Source of the DNA: Dictyoglomota bacterium
GTDB taxonomy: Bacteria; Dictyoglomota; Dictyoglomia; Dictyoglomales; Dictyoglomaceae
Assembly: GCA_029776735.1 (NCBI GenBank)
Contig: JAKOUL010000033.1
Coordinates: 1-39,900 of the forward strand
DNA length: 39,900 nt
Reading direction: 5' to 3'
Of the stretch, positions 17,499 to 24,850 are shown piece by piece; the first letter of the stretch is position 1, and every line of letters starts with the position of its first letter. Under the pieces are notes generated by a model, which had not been told where the DNA came from, made no database searches, and saw only the letters and a program-made list of their open reading frames with translations. The position numbers were made by a program, and so were the translations under genes.

Positions 17499-18230
17499 AT
17501 GGTAAATTGGAAGATAGAAATTGCATACATCGGCAAAGAGTTTTTTGGCTTTCAAAAGCAACCTCAAAAAAGAACAGTACAAAGGGTTTTGGAAAGTCTT
17601 TTATCAAGTTTATTTGACCAAGAAGTTAAGGTGATAGGAGCAGGCAGAACTGATGCTGGAGTACATGCTTTAGGACAAGTAGTGAATTTTAAAACTAATA
17701 AAGAATGGGAAGAGGTTAAGCTAAAGGAAGTACTAAAGAAACTTTTGCCCGATGATATTTTGCTTAAAAAAGTTGAAAGGGTGGATGATAATTTTCATGC
17801 AAGATTCTCTGCTAAAAGAAGATGGTATATGTATATTATATATAATAATAAAGAGAAAAATCTTTTTCTAAAAGACTTTTCCTGGTGGATAGAGAAGCCC
17901 TTAGATAAAGAATTTTTGATACAAAGTGCTGAACTTTTAAAAGGTGAGCATAATTTTGTAAATTTTGCTATATTAGAAAAAAATGAAGATACGAATATTT
18001 ATATTGAAAATTCCTTTTGGGTATTCAACGAAGATTTTTTATTTTTCTTTATTTGTGCACCTTACTTCTTAAGAAAGATGGTAAGGTTTTTGGTATCAGG
18101 AATGGTTGAGGTTTCTTTAAGAAATAGGAACTTGGAGGATTGGAAAGAGTACTTAAATGGAGAAAAAGGGAAAAGATTCTCTATCCCTTCCCCTCCACAG
18201 GGCTTGTATCTTTATAAGATAGATTATTGA
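17499..18230 (+). CDS. truA: tRNA pseudouridine synthase A
   Basis: TruA makes pseudouridine at positions 38-40 of the anticodon arm. The catalytic aspartate is D52 in GAGRTDAGVHALGQVVNF. The N-terminus MVNWKIEIAYIGKEFFGFQK and FHARFSAKRRWYMYII also fit the family. I chose ATG 17499, two nt after the ecfT stop; the longer GTG form at 17460 would overlap ecfT and add a nonconserved stretch. At 243 residues the length is normal. No strong ribosome-binding site is visible, which suggests re-initiation after ecfT. Position after ecfT matches many Gram-positive genomes. Confidence 0.93.
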   Translation: MVNWKIEIAYIGKEFFGFQKQPQKRTVQRVLESLLSSLFDQEVKVIGAGRTDAGVHALGQVVNFKTNKEWEEVKLKEVLKKLLPDDILLKKVERVDDNFHARFSAKRRWYMYIIYNNKEKNLFLKDFSWWIEKPLDKEFLIQSAELLKGEHNFVNFAILEKNEDTNIYIENSFWVFNEDFLFFFICAPYFLRKMVRFLVSGMVEVSLRNRNLEDWKEYLNGEKGKRFSIPSPPQGLYLYKIDY

Positions 18231-18255
18231 CACAGTTTATAAATTTGTATAAAAT
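18227..18255 (+). promoter_or_regulatory. Sigma-70-type promoter for rplM operon
   Basis: TTGACA at 18227-18232 and TAAAAT at 18250-18255 are separated by 17 nt. The -35 box overlaps the truA stop codon. A start near 18262 would leave a short leader with GGAAAGGAGGAA before rplM. No terminator is seen between truA and this site, so read-through from upstream is also possible. The call is by sequence match only. Confidence 0.7.
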
Positions 18256-18278
18256 CCAAGGGAAAGGAGGAATAAAAA

Positions 18279-18707
18279 ATGAAAACTTATATGGCAAAAG
18301 AAAAAGAGATAAAAAGAGAATGGTTTGTAGTAGATGCAAAAGGAAAGGTTCTTGGAAGACTTGCTTCTGAGGTTGCGAAGATTCTAAGAGGTAAGCATAA
18401 ACCTATTTACACATCTCATGTGGATACAGGAGATTTTGTTATAGTGATTAATGCAAAAGACGTGGTTCTTACAGGAGATAAGGAAAATCAAAAGGTTTAT
18501 TTCTCTCATTCAGGATATCCAAAGGGGCATAGATTGATCTCTGCTAAAGAGATGAGAGCAAAAAATCCAGAAAAGATGGTTTATTTAGCAGTAAGGGGTA
18601 TGCTTCCTAAGGGACCCTTAGGAAGGAAAATGCTTAAGAAACTAAAAGTCTATGCTGGTCCTGAGCATCCTCATCAGGCTCAACAGCCTAAAGAATTAAA
18701 AATATAG
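18279..18707 (+). CDS. rplM: 50S ribosomal protein L13
   Basis: L13 is an early-assembly 23S rRNA-binding protein. The 142-residue sequence has [20 protein letters not shown] near the N-terminus, [20 protein letters not shown] at about residues 48-67, then [14 protein letters not shown] and the region [34 protein letters not shown] is upstream. It is the first gene after the promoter at 18227-18255 and is followed by rpsI, the usual L13-S9 pair. Confidence 0.97.
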   Translation: MKTYMAKEKEIKREWFVVDAKGKVLGRLASEVAKILRGKHKPIYTSHVDTGDFVIVINAKDVVLTGDKENQKVYFSHSGYPKGHRLISAKEMRAKNPEKMVYLAVRGMLPKGPLGRKMLKKLKVYAGPEHPHQAQQPKELKI

Positions 18708-18722
18708 TTAGGAGGGATAATA

Positions 18723-19136
18723 TTGGAACTTGAATCTCAAGAAGTAAAAGTAATCCATGCAGTTGGTGGTAGAAAAACAGCTCGCGTAAAAGTATGGCTT
18801 CGTTTTCCTGGAGAGGGAAAAATTATTGTGAATGGTAAACCTATGGAAGAATACTTTGGTGGAAGAGTATTTTTCCATGCTATAGCTAAGAAACCATTAG
18901 AGCTTACAGGTATGAAAGATCAGGTAGATGTAGTGGCAGAAGCAATTGGGAGTGGAGTAAGTGCTCAGGCTCAAGCTTTAGCTCATGGTATTTCTAAGGC
19001 ATTAACTATACTAAATAGTGAATGGAGAACTATGCTTAAAAAAGAGGGCTTGCTAAAGAGAGATCCACGTCAGAAAGAGAGAAAGAAGTACGGTTTAAAA
19101 GGAGCAAGAAGAGCTCCTCAATATTCAAAGCGTTAA
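18723..19136 (+). CDS. rpsI: 30S ribosomal protein S9
   Basis: S9 sends its basic C-terminal tail to the P-site tRNA anticodon loop. The start is TTG at 18723 after AGGAGGGATAATA, giving 137 residues. Conserved parts are [36 protein letters not shown] and the tail [17 protein letters not shown], ending with the invariant Lys-Arg. A few extra residues precede the usual N-terminus. The next gene begins 4 nt after the stop. Confidence 0.96.
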   Translation: MELESQEVKVIHAVGGRKTARVKVWLRFPGEGKIIVNGKPMEEYFGGRVFFHAIAKKPLELTGMKDQVDVVAEAIGSGVSAQAQALAHGISKALTILNSEWRTMLKKEGLLKRDPRQKERKKYGLKGARRAPQYSKR

Positions 19137-19140
19137 ATTT

Positions 19141-19665
19141 ATGGATATTGGGGAATTAGTTACCTCTTTGGCAAGAGAGGCTATAAAAGTCTATTTGGAA
19201 AAGGGAAAGATCATTTCTCCACCTGAAGATCTACCTCAGGAATTAAAAAGGCAAGCTGGAACTTTTGTATCTTTGCATAAAAAATCAACAGGGGAGTTGC
19301 GGGGTTGTATTGGTACTATAATACCAACTACAAATAGTATTGCAGAGGAAATTATACAAAATGCTATAAGTGCTGCTACTCAAGACCCACGCTTTCTTCC
19401 TGTGACTCTACAGGAATTAAATGATTTAGAGATTTCTGTAGATGTACTTTCTCCATTAGAAGAAATAGATGATATAAATAAACTTGATCCTAAAAAGTAT
19501 GGGGTAGTAGTAGAGAAAGGATGGAGAAGAGGGGTACTTCTTCCTGATTTAGAAGAGGTAGATACTATAGAAAAGCAATTAGATATTGCTTTAGCTAAAG
19601 CTGGTATATCTCCTTATGAAAAGTTTAAGATTTATCGTTTTTCAGTTAAGAGATTTAAGGAATGA
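19141..19665 (+). CDS. amrA: AMMECR1-family protein (AmmeMemoRadiSam system protein A)
   Basis: This is a member of the AMMECR1 family, widespread in archaea, eukaryotes and thermophilic bacteria, whose biochemical role is not settled. The signature LRGCIGT is at residues 53-59 with the conserved C56. Other family blocks are [14 protein letters not shown] before it, [20 protein letters not shown] and [13 protein letters not shown] after it, and [20 protein letters not shown] later. At 174 residues it is complete. It begins 4 nt after rpsI without a clear ribosome-binding site and is followed within 4 nt by a radical SAM gene. This pairing supports the AmmeMemoRadiSam association; the third partner (Memo) is not in the window. 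Confidence 0.88.
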   Translation: MDIGELVTSLAREAIKVYLEKGKIISPPEDLPQELKRQAGTFVSLHKKSTGELRGCIGTIIPTTNSIAEEIIQNAISAATQDPRFLPVTLQELNDLEISVDVLSPLEEIDDINKLDPKKYGVVVEKGWRRGVLLPDLEEVDTIEKQLDIALAKAGISPYEKFKIYRFSVKRFKE

Positions 19666-19668
19666 TTA

Positions 19669-20667
19669 ATGAAACAAGCTTTATTTTTCAAAGTTTTAGA
19701 GGGTCAAAAGGTAAAATGTTTACTCTGTCCTCATCAATGTGTGATACTTCCAAATCAAAGGGGTACCTGTGGAGTTAGAGAAAATCATGAGGGTATTTTA
19801 TACTCACTAATTTATGGAAAGATAAGCTCTATTGCTTTAGACCCTATAGAAAAGAAACCTCTGTATCATTTTTATCCTGGAAGTAAAATCCTTTCCATAG
19901 GAACCACAGGATGTAATTTTAAGTGCCCTTTCTGTCAAAACTGGTCTATTTCACAAGCTTTACCTGAGGAAATTCATATGCAAGATATGTCATCGGAAAA
20001 ATTGCTCTTTCTTGCTAAAAGAGAAGACTCCATTGGTATGGCGTATACTTATAATGAGCCTTTTATATGGTATGAATTTGTTTATGATACTTCTAAACTT
20101 ATGAAAGAAAACAATTTGAAGAATGTTTTAGTGACCAACGGATTTGTTGAGGAAGAGCCATTTTTACAACTGATCTCATTTATAGATGCTATGAATATTG
20201 ATATAAAATCTATCTCAGAAGATTTTTATAAGAAGTTATGCAAAGGTTCTTTGAAAAATGTTCAAAAAATTATAGAGCTTGCTATAAATAAGGGAATTCA
20301 TGTGGAGCTTACTAATCTTATAATTCCTGGATTTAACGACAGTAAAGAAGAGATAGTAGCTTTAATTGATTGGGTAGCTTCTATTAGTAAAGATATTCCA
20401 CTTCATTTTAGTAGGTATTTCCCTGCTTACAATTTTACAGCTCCCCCTACTTCTTTTGAGATTATAAATTTTGCCTATGAGGAGGGAAAAAAGAAGTTAA
20501 ATTATGTATATAAAGGGAATGTATGGGATATAGAAGGAAATACTACTTTTTGTCCTTCTTGTAAGAAGGAGCTTATTGAAAGAGAAGGTTATAATATAGT
20601 TAGAAACCTTATTAAGAATTTTAATGAGTGTCCTTTTTGTGGATATAAAATTCATATTGTAGGGTGA
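19669..20667 (+). CDS. amrS: AmmeMemoRadiSam system radical SAM enzyme
   Basis: Radical SAM enzymes cleave S-adenosylmethionine at a 4Fe-4S cluster to start radical chemistry; the substrate of this branch is unknown to me. The cluster motif CNFKCPFC supplies C82, C86 and C89, preceded by ILSIGTTG. An N-terminal cysteine group (C17, C20, C24, C34) in CLLCPHQC and GTCGVR resembles that of pyruvate-formate-lyase-activase-like members. The C-terminus has CPSC (C295, C298) and CPFC (C321, C324), a likely zinc ribbon typical of this branch. YTYNEPFIWYEF and NIDIKSISEDFYKKLCKG are also family blocks. The length is 332 residues. It sits directly after the AMMECR1 gene. Confidence 0.88.
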   Translation: MKQALFFKVLEGQKVKCLLCPHQCVILPNQRGTCGVRENHEGILYSLIYGKISSIALDPIEKKPLYHFYPGSKILSIGTTGCNFKCPFCQNWSISQALPEEIHMQDMSSEKLLFLAKREDSIGMAYTYNEPFIWYEFVYDTSKLMKENNLKNVLVTNGFVEEEPFLQLISFIDAMNIDIKSISEDFYKKLCKGSLKNVQKIIELAINKGIHVELTNLIIPGFNDSKEEIVALIDWVASISKDIPLHFSRYFPAYNFTAPPTSFEIINFAYEEGKKKLNYVYKGNVWDIEGNTTFCPSCKKELIEREGYNIVRNLIKNFNECPFCGYKIHIVG

Positions 20668-20674
20668 GGTCAAT

Positions 20675-21067
20675 ATGAATAAAAAGAGGATGATTTCTTA
20701 TGGAATTATTCTCTTTTTAATTGTTGCTTTTTTAGTATATAGTTATTATGAATGGAAGAAAGATTCGCCATGGAGAGAAAAATGGGAAAAATTAAGCAAT
20801 TTTGTAGACAAAGAAATCACTTTAAAAGGAGAAGCAGTAAATCCTTATGGAATTGCAGGAAGTATTTATTCCGCCTATTCTCTCACTTTTGAAAATTATC
20901 AAATTACTGTTTTGAGTACTACGGGAATTCCTGCTGAAGGTGAGAGACTTATTGTCACAGGGAAAGTAAAAAAAGATTTTGAAGTGGTAGGATTTTTTGC
21001 GGGAAGAGAGATAAAAGAGAATTATGATTTGGTAATTCTGGAGGAAGAAAGGAGAGAGATAAAATGA
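20675..21067 (+). CDS. Small membrane-anchored protein, predicted OB-like domain, function unknown
   Basis: I do not recognise this gene. The 130-residue protein has basic residues MNKKRM, one hydrophobic helix (ISYGIILFLIVAFLVYSYY, residues ~8-26) and then a ~95-residue soluble part. That part alternates short strands with glycines: EITLKGEAVNPYG, YQITVLSTTGIP, GERLIVTGKVKKD and NYDLVILEE. The pattern recalls small OB-fold domains placed outside the membrane, but this is only a guess from strand spacing. TGAGGTCAAT precedes the start. It overlaps glmM by 4 nt (ATGA), so it is translated with glmM and probably belongs to the same operon. Confidence 0.75.
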   Translation: MNKKRMISYGIILFLIVAFLVYSYYEWKKDSPWREKWEKLSNFVDKEITLKGEAVNPYGIAGSIYSAYSLTFENYQITVLSTTGIPAEGERLIVTGKVKKDFEVVGFFAGREIKENYDLVILEEERREIK

Positions 21068-22416
21068 GGAGATATTTTGGTACCGATGGAATAAGAGGGG
21101 TTATTAATGAGAATCTTACCCCTGAACTTGCTTTTAAATTAGGAAGAGCTCTTGTAGGATTTTTTGAGGATGTTGCTGGTAAAAAAGTTATTATAGTTAG
21201 AGATACAAGAGTATCAGGAGATATGCTAAAAAGTGCTCTTATTGCAGGGCTTACTTCTGGTGGTGTTGATATATTGGATGCTGGTATATTACCTACTTCT
21301 GCTGTCTCCTATTTGGTTACCCTTGATCCAGATGTTTTTGCAGGTATTGTTATTTCTGCCTCTCATAATCCTTCCCAATACAATGGTATAAAAATTTTTG
21401 CTAACGACGGTTTTAAGCTTAGAGATGAGATTGAGGAGAAGTTAGAATCTTTTATTGATGGAGAAGATAAATTTTTTAGAGTACATGGAACAAAAGTAGG
21501 GAAAGTTTATAACTTTGTAGAAGGTAAAGATATATATATAAACTATCTTAAAAAAGTGATAGGGGAAAAGTTTGATGATTTAAAAGTAATGGTTGACTGT
21601 GCTTATGGAGCTGCTTCTGAGGTTGCGCCTAAGCTTTTAGAAGAGTTAGGAATAGAAGTTTTAGCATATAATACTTCCTATAATGGAGTAAATATTAATG
21701 AAAATTGTGGGGCAGTGTATCCTGATTTTGGGAGAGAATTATTCTTAAAATCTGGAGCTCAAATAGGTTTTACTTATGATGGTGATGCAGATCGGGTTTT
21801 AGTTTTCTCTGAGGATGGCAGAATTGTTGATGGAGATATGATAATTGGGATTTTTGCAGGACATCTAAAAGAGAATGGAAGACTAAAAGGAAATAAAGTG
21901 GTGGGAACTGAAATGACTAATTCTGGATTAGAAAGATACTTAAAAGAGAGGGAAATTGAACTTATACGTACTAAAGTAGGTGATAGATATATCCTTGAAA
22001 AATTAATACAAGAAAAATTAAATCTTGGTGGAGAGACCTCTGGCCATATTATTCTTTTTGATTATTTACCAACAGGAGATGGACTTCTCACATCTCTATT
22101 TCTTCTTAAAATATTAAAAAATACAGATAAAAAATTGGAAAATTATATAGATGAGATCCCTATCTTCCCTCAACTTCATGAAAAAGTTCACTTAGGAGAT
22201 TATAAGATTACTAAAGAAGATGAGAATAAAATGAGAGAATTAACAGAGGAGGTGATAAGTGGAAAGAATATAAGATATATTGTGAGAAAATCGGGAACTG
22301 AACCTATAGTAAGAATTACTTTAGAAGGAGAGATCCCTAAGGAAGAATTAGAGCTATTATTAGCTGAGGTTAAAAAGAAGATATTAGATTATCTTTCTAA
22401 AAGCGCCAGAACTTAA
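21064..22416 (+). CDS. glmM: Phosphoglucosamine mutase
   Basis: GlmM converts glucosamine-6-phosphate to glucosamine-1-phosphate on the way to UDP-GlcNAc. The active serine is S100 in ISASHNPSQYNG, the metal loop is DGDADR (residues 239-244), and the phosphate-binding loop RKSGTEPIVR lies near the C-terminus. FGTDGIRG opens the protein. The 450-residue length is typical, so the TAA at 22414 is the genuine stop. The last 14 coding bases (from 22403) also form the 5' end of the glmS ribozyme, whose cleavage would cut the message within codon 447. The start overlaps the preceding gene. Confidence 0.97.
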   Translation: MRRYFGTDGIRGVINENLTPELAFKLGRALVGFFEDVAGKKVIIVRDTRVSGDMLKSALIAGLTSGGVDILDAGILPTSAVSYLVTLDPDVFAGIVISASHNPSQYNGIKIFANDGFKLRDEIEEKLESFIDGEDKFFRVHGTKVGKVYNFVEGKDIYINYLKKVIGEKFDDLKVMVDCAYGAASEVAPKLLEELGIEVLAYNTSYNGVNINENCGAVYPDFGRELFLKSGAQIGFTYDGDADRVLVFSEDGRIVDGDMIIGIFAGHLKENGRLKGNKVVGTEMTNSGLERYLKEREIELIRTKVGDRYILEKLIQEKLNLGGETSGHIILFDYLPTGDGLLTSLFLLKILKNTDKKLENYIDEIPIFPQLHEKVHLGDYKITKEDENKMRELTEEVISGKNIRYIVRKSGTEPIVRITLEGEIPKEELELLLAEVKKKILDYLSKSART

Positions 22417-22548
22417 TCTTCTTAATAGAAGATTAAGTTGACGAGGGGGAGGCTTATCGAAGCTTTCGGCGGGTGCCTCCAGGTAGTTACTACCTACCTA
22501 AAGGGGACTTACAAAATTGGCGGGTGACTGCCAAGACAGAAGGTCTCT
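22401..22548 (+). ncRNA. glmS ribozyme (GlcN6P-activated self-cleaving riboswitch)
   Basis: This RNA self-cleaves with glucosamine-6-phosphate as cofactor and so lowers glmS expression. The match to the known consensus is strong: AAGCGCC at the cleavage site, a perfect 11-bp P1 (22411-22421 with 22428-22438), GTTGACGAGG, ATCGAAGC, TTCGGCGGGTGCCTCC, P2 arm GGAGGC/GCCTCC (22448-22453, 22475-22480), stem AGGTAG/CTACCT, P4 GGGACTT with AAGGTCTC (one bulged G) and P4.1 TTGGC/GCCAA. Expected cleavage is between A22402 and G22403. The element overlaps the last codons of glmM; its P1 contains the glmM stop. No promoter was seen between cleavage site and glmS. Confidence 0.95.
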
Positions 22549-22565
22549 AAGTAGTATTAGGGGAC

Positions 22566-22596
22566 TCTCCTTCTCCAAACTTTTAGGAGGAGGAGA
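22566..22596 (+). promoter_or_regulatory. Hairpin that can mask the glmS ribosome-binding site
   Basis: TCTCCTTCTCC (22566-22576) can pair with GGAGGAGGAGA (22586-22596) over 11 positions with one G-U pair and a 9-nt loop. The right arm is the glmS Shine-Dalgarno sequence. It lacks a T-run, so it is not a terminator. Its use in regulation is inferred from pairing alone; part of the complementarity may simply come from a purine-rich site beside a pyrimidine tract. Confidence 0.5.
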
Positions 22597-22599
22597 AAG

Positions 22600-24426
22600 A
22601 TGTGTGGTATTTTTGGCTATACAGGAGATAAACCTTGCCTATCCTATATAATTTCTGGATTGGAAAAATTGGAATATAGAGGTTATGATTCTGCAGGTGT
22701 AGCATATGTAAATAATGGGACAATGGAAGTAAAAAAAGTAGTTGGGAAAGTAGAGAAGCTGAAAGAGAGTTTAGATCTTTCTCTACCTGTAAACTATGGT
22801 ATTGGACATACAAGATGGGCTACTCATGGAGGGATTTCGGTAGAAAATGCACATCCTCATGTGGATTGCAGTGGAAATATTGCAATTGTGCATAATGGTA
22901 TTATAGAAAACTATAAGGAAATAAAAGGAGAATTAGTCCAAAAAGGGCATATTTTTAAAAGCCAAACAGATACAGAAGTAATAGTTCACCTTTTGGAAAA
23001 ATTTTTGGATGAAGAGAATTTATCTATGGAAGAATCTATAGAAAAAATTTTTGGGATGCTAAATGGATCTTATGCTATTCTTGTTATGGATTTAAGAAGA
23101 CCTGGAGAACTTTTTGCTATAAGAAGGCAAAGTCCATTGATTTTAGGATTTGGGGAAGGAGAAAATTTAATAGCTTCAGATATTCCTGCTTTAGGAGATT
23201 ATACTGAAGATTTTTATTTTCTAAAGGATAAACAGTTTGCACAGGTTACTCCTGAAGATATAAAAGTTTATGAGATAGAAGATAGAAGAAAGCTTATTTC
23301 TGTAGCTCCTTTAAAAATTCCCCAGGAAAGAATAAAAGCTGAAAAGAATGGATTCCCTCATTTTATGTTAAAGGAAATCTTTGAGCAGCCTTTAGTAGCT
23401 AAGAGGATTATCTCTGAAATAGATAAAACTAAAAATGGATTTGAAATTTCTGATCTTAGAGATAAAAATATTTCATGGGAAACAATAGATCACGTATTTA
23501 TTATTGCTTGTGGAACTTCGTATCATGCTGGGTATTATGCAAAATTTCTTTGGGAAGAAGAACTCCCTTATTCGGTGGATATTGAGCTTGCATCACAAAT
23601 GCCTTACAGAAATTTAAGGGTTGGGGTAAATACATTGTGTATGACAATAAGTCAGTCGGGTGAGACAGCTGATGTAATATTTGGATTAAGAAAAGTAAAG
23701 GGGAAAGGATTTAATGTACTTTCTTTAGTAAATAACATTCAAAGTACTGTAGCAAGGGAAAGTGATATGTTTATAAATCTTAGGGCAGGGGTAGAGATCG
23801 GAGTTGCAGCAACCAAGACTTTTCTTGCAGAGCTTATATATTTAACCCTCCTTAAAGATTACCTAAAACAAAAAGTGCTGGGAGAAAAAGTAGATCTTGA
23901 AAAATGGAATATCCTTCCTGTTTATCTTGAGAATTATATTTCAGATGTTAATGGAAAAGTACTGACTATTGCTAATAAATATTATCAAAAGAAAAACTTT
24001 CTTTATCTTGCAAGGGGAAAGAATTTTCCATTAGCTTTAGAAGGGGCGCTTAAACTTAAAGAAATTTCATATATCCATGCAGAGGGTGTTCCTGCAGGAG
24101 AAATGAAACATGGTCCTATAACCCTTTTGGATCCTAATACTCCTGTTTTTTGTATTGCTTTTAAAGATGATACTTATATAAAAATGATGAGTAATATAGA
24201 AGAGGCAAAAGCAAGGAAAGCTCCAATAATTGCTTTATGTAATGAGAATGATGAAAAGGTTCAGGAGCTAGTAGATGATATTATCCCTATACCCAATATA
24301 GATCCTTTCTTTTATCCTTTTATGGCAGCAGTGGCTATCCAACTTTTTGCTTATTATATGGCAAATAACTTGGGGAGAGAGATAGATCAACCAAGAAATT
24401 TAGCAAAATCTGTTACAGTGGAGTAG
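22600..24426 (+). CDS. glmS: Glutamine--fructose-6-phosphate aminotransferase (isomerizing)
   Basis: GlmS makes glucosamine-6-phosphate from fructose-6-phosphate and glutamine, the entry step to cell-wall amino sugars. MCGIFGYTG places the nucleophile C2 after Met removal. The glutaminase domain continues with YRGYDSAGVAYV, GHTRWATHG and VHNGIIENY. Two SIS sugar domains follow, with ACGTSYHAGYYAKF and SQSGETADV in the first and ARGKNFPLALEGALKLKEIS in the second. The C-terminal tail DQPRNLAKSVTVE contains the catalytic loop lysine. The length is 608 residues. It is controlled by the ribozyme just upstream and is followed 4 nt later by acpS. Confidence 0.98.
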   Translation: MCGIFGYTGDKPCLSYIISGLEKLEYRGYDSAGVAYVNNGTMEVKKVVGKVEKLKESLDLSLPVNYGIGHTRWATHGGISVENAHPHVDCSGNIAIVHNGIIENYKEIKGELVQKGHIFKSQTDTEVIVHLLEKFLDEENLSMEESIEKIFGMLNGSYAILVMDLRRPGELFAIRRQSPLILGFGEGENLIASDIPALGDYTEDFYFLKDKQFAQVTPEDIKVYEIEDRRKLISVAPLKIPQERIKAEKNGFPHFMLKEIFEQPLVAKRIISEIDKTKNGFEISDLRDKNISWETIDHVFIIACGTSYHAGYYAKFLWEEELPYSVDIELASQMPYRNLRVGVNTLCMTISQSGETADVIFGLRKVKGKGFNVLSLVNNIQSTVARESDMFINLRAGVEIGVAATKTFLAELIYLTLLKDYLKQKVLGEKVDLEKWNILPVYLENYISDVNGKVLTIANKYYQKKNFLYLARGKNFPLALEGALKLKEISYIHAEGVPAGEMKHGPITLLDPNTPVFCIAFKDDTYIKMMSNIEEAKARKAPIIALCNENDEKVQELVDDIIPIPNIDPFFYPFMAAVAIQLFAYYMANNLGREIDQPRNLAKSVTVE

Positions 24427-24430
24427 TAAA

Positions 24431-24850
24431 ATGGAAGAAATTTCTATTGAGGTAGGTCTTGATATAGTGGAGATTGAAAGAGTAAAAAAAGTTTATGAAA
24501 GGCATAAAACTTTTATAGAAAGGATCTTCTCTATAGATGAGAGAAGTCAGATTAGAACTAAAAAAAATATATTTCCCTCTTTAGCTGCACATTTTGCAGC
24601 TAAAGAAGCCTTTATTAAAGCAATGGGTGGTAAATATCCAGGATGGTGCTGGAGAGATGTGGAAATTCTTTATGGGCTAAATGGAAAACCAGAAATAAGA
24701 TTGAAAAACAAAGCTTTAGAAATGGCTTTACAAAAAAGGGTAAAAGAAGTTAAAGTAAGTCTTTCTCATACTAATAAATATGCAGTAGCAATAGTGATAC
24801 TTACTATTAAGGGTGAGAGTAATGAAGGAAAGTCCATTAGAGAAGCTTAG
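24431..24850 (+). CDS. acpS: Holo-[acyl-carrier-protein] synthase
   Basis: AcpS transfers 4'-phosphopantetheine from CoA to acyl carrier protein. The Mg-binding residues are D11 in VGLDIVEIERV and E59 in HFAAKEAFIKAMGG. WRDVEILYGLNGKPEIRL and VKVSLSHTNKYAVAIVI complete the family pattern. The 139-residue length is slightly long, because of a polar C-terminal tail. The tail coding region overlaps the start of the TPR gene by 29 nt. It follows glmS by four bases. Confidence 0.95.
   Translation: MEEISIEVGLDIVEIERVKKVYERHKTFIERIFSIDERSQIRTKKNIFPSLAAHFAAKEAFIKAMGGKYPGWCWRDVEILYGLNGKPEIRLKNKALEMALQKRVKEVKVSLSHTNKYAVAIVILTIKGESNEGKSIREA

Noticed and set aside
22411..22438. Perfect 11-bp hairpin after glmM as an intrinsic terminator
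   Set aside because: No T-run follows, and the stem is exactly P1 of the glmS ribozyme.
22583..22813. Reverse-strand frame over the glmS start
   Set aside because: Antisense to the conserved glutaminase domain; no family likeness.
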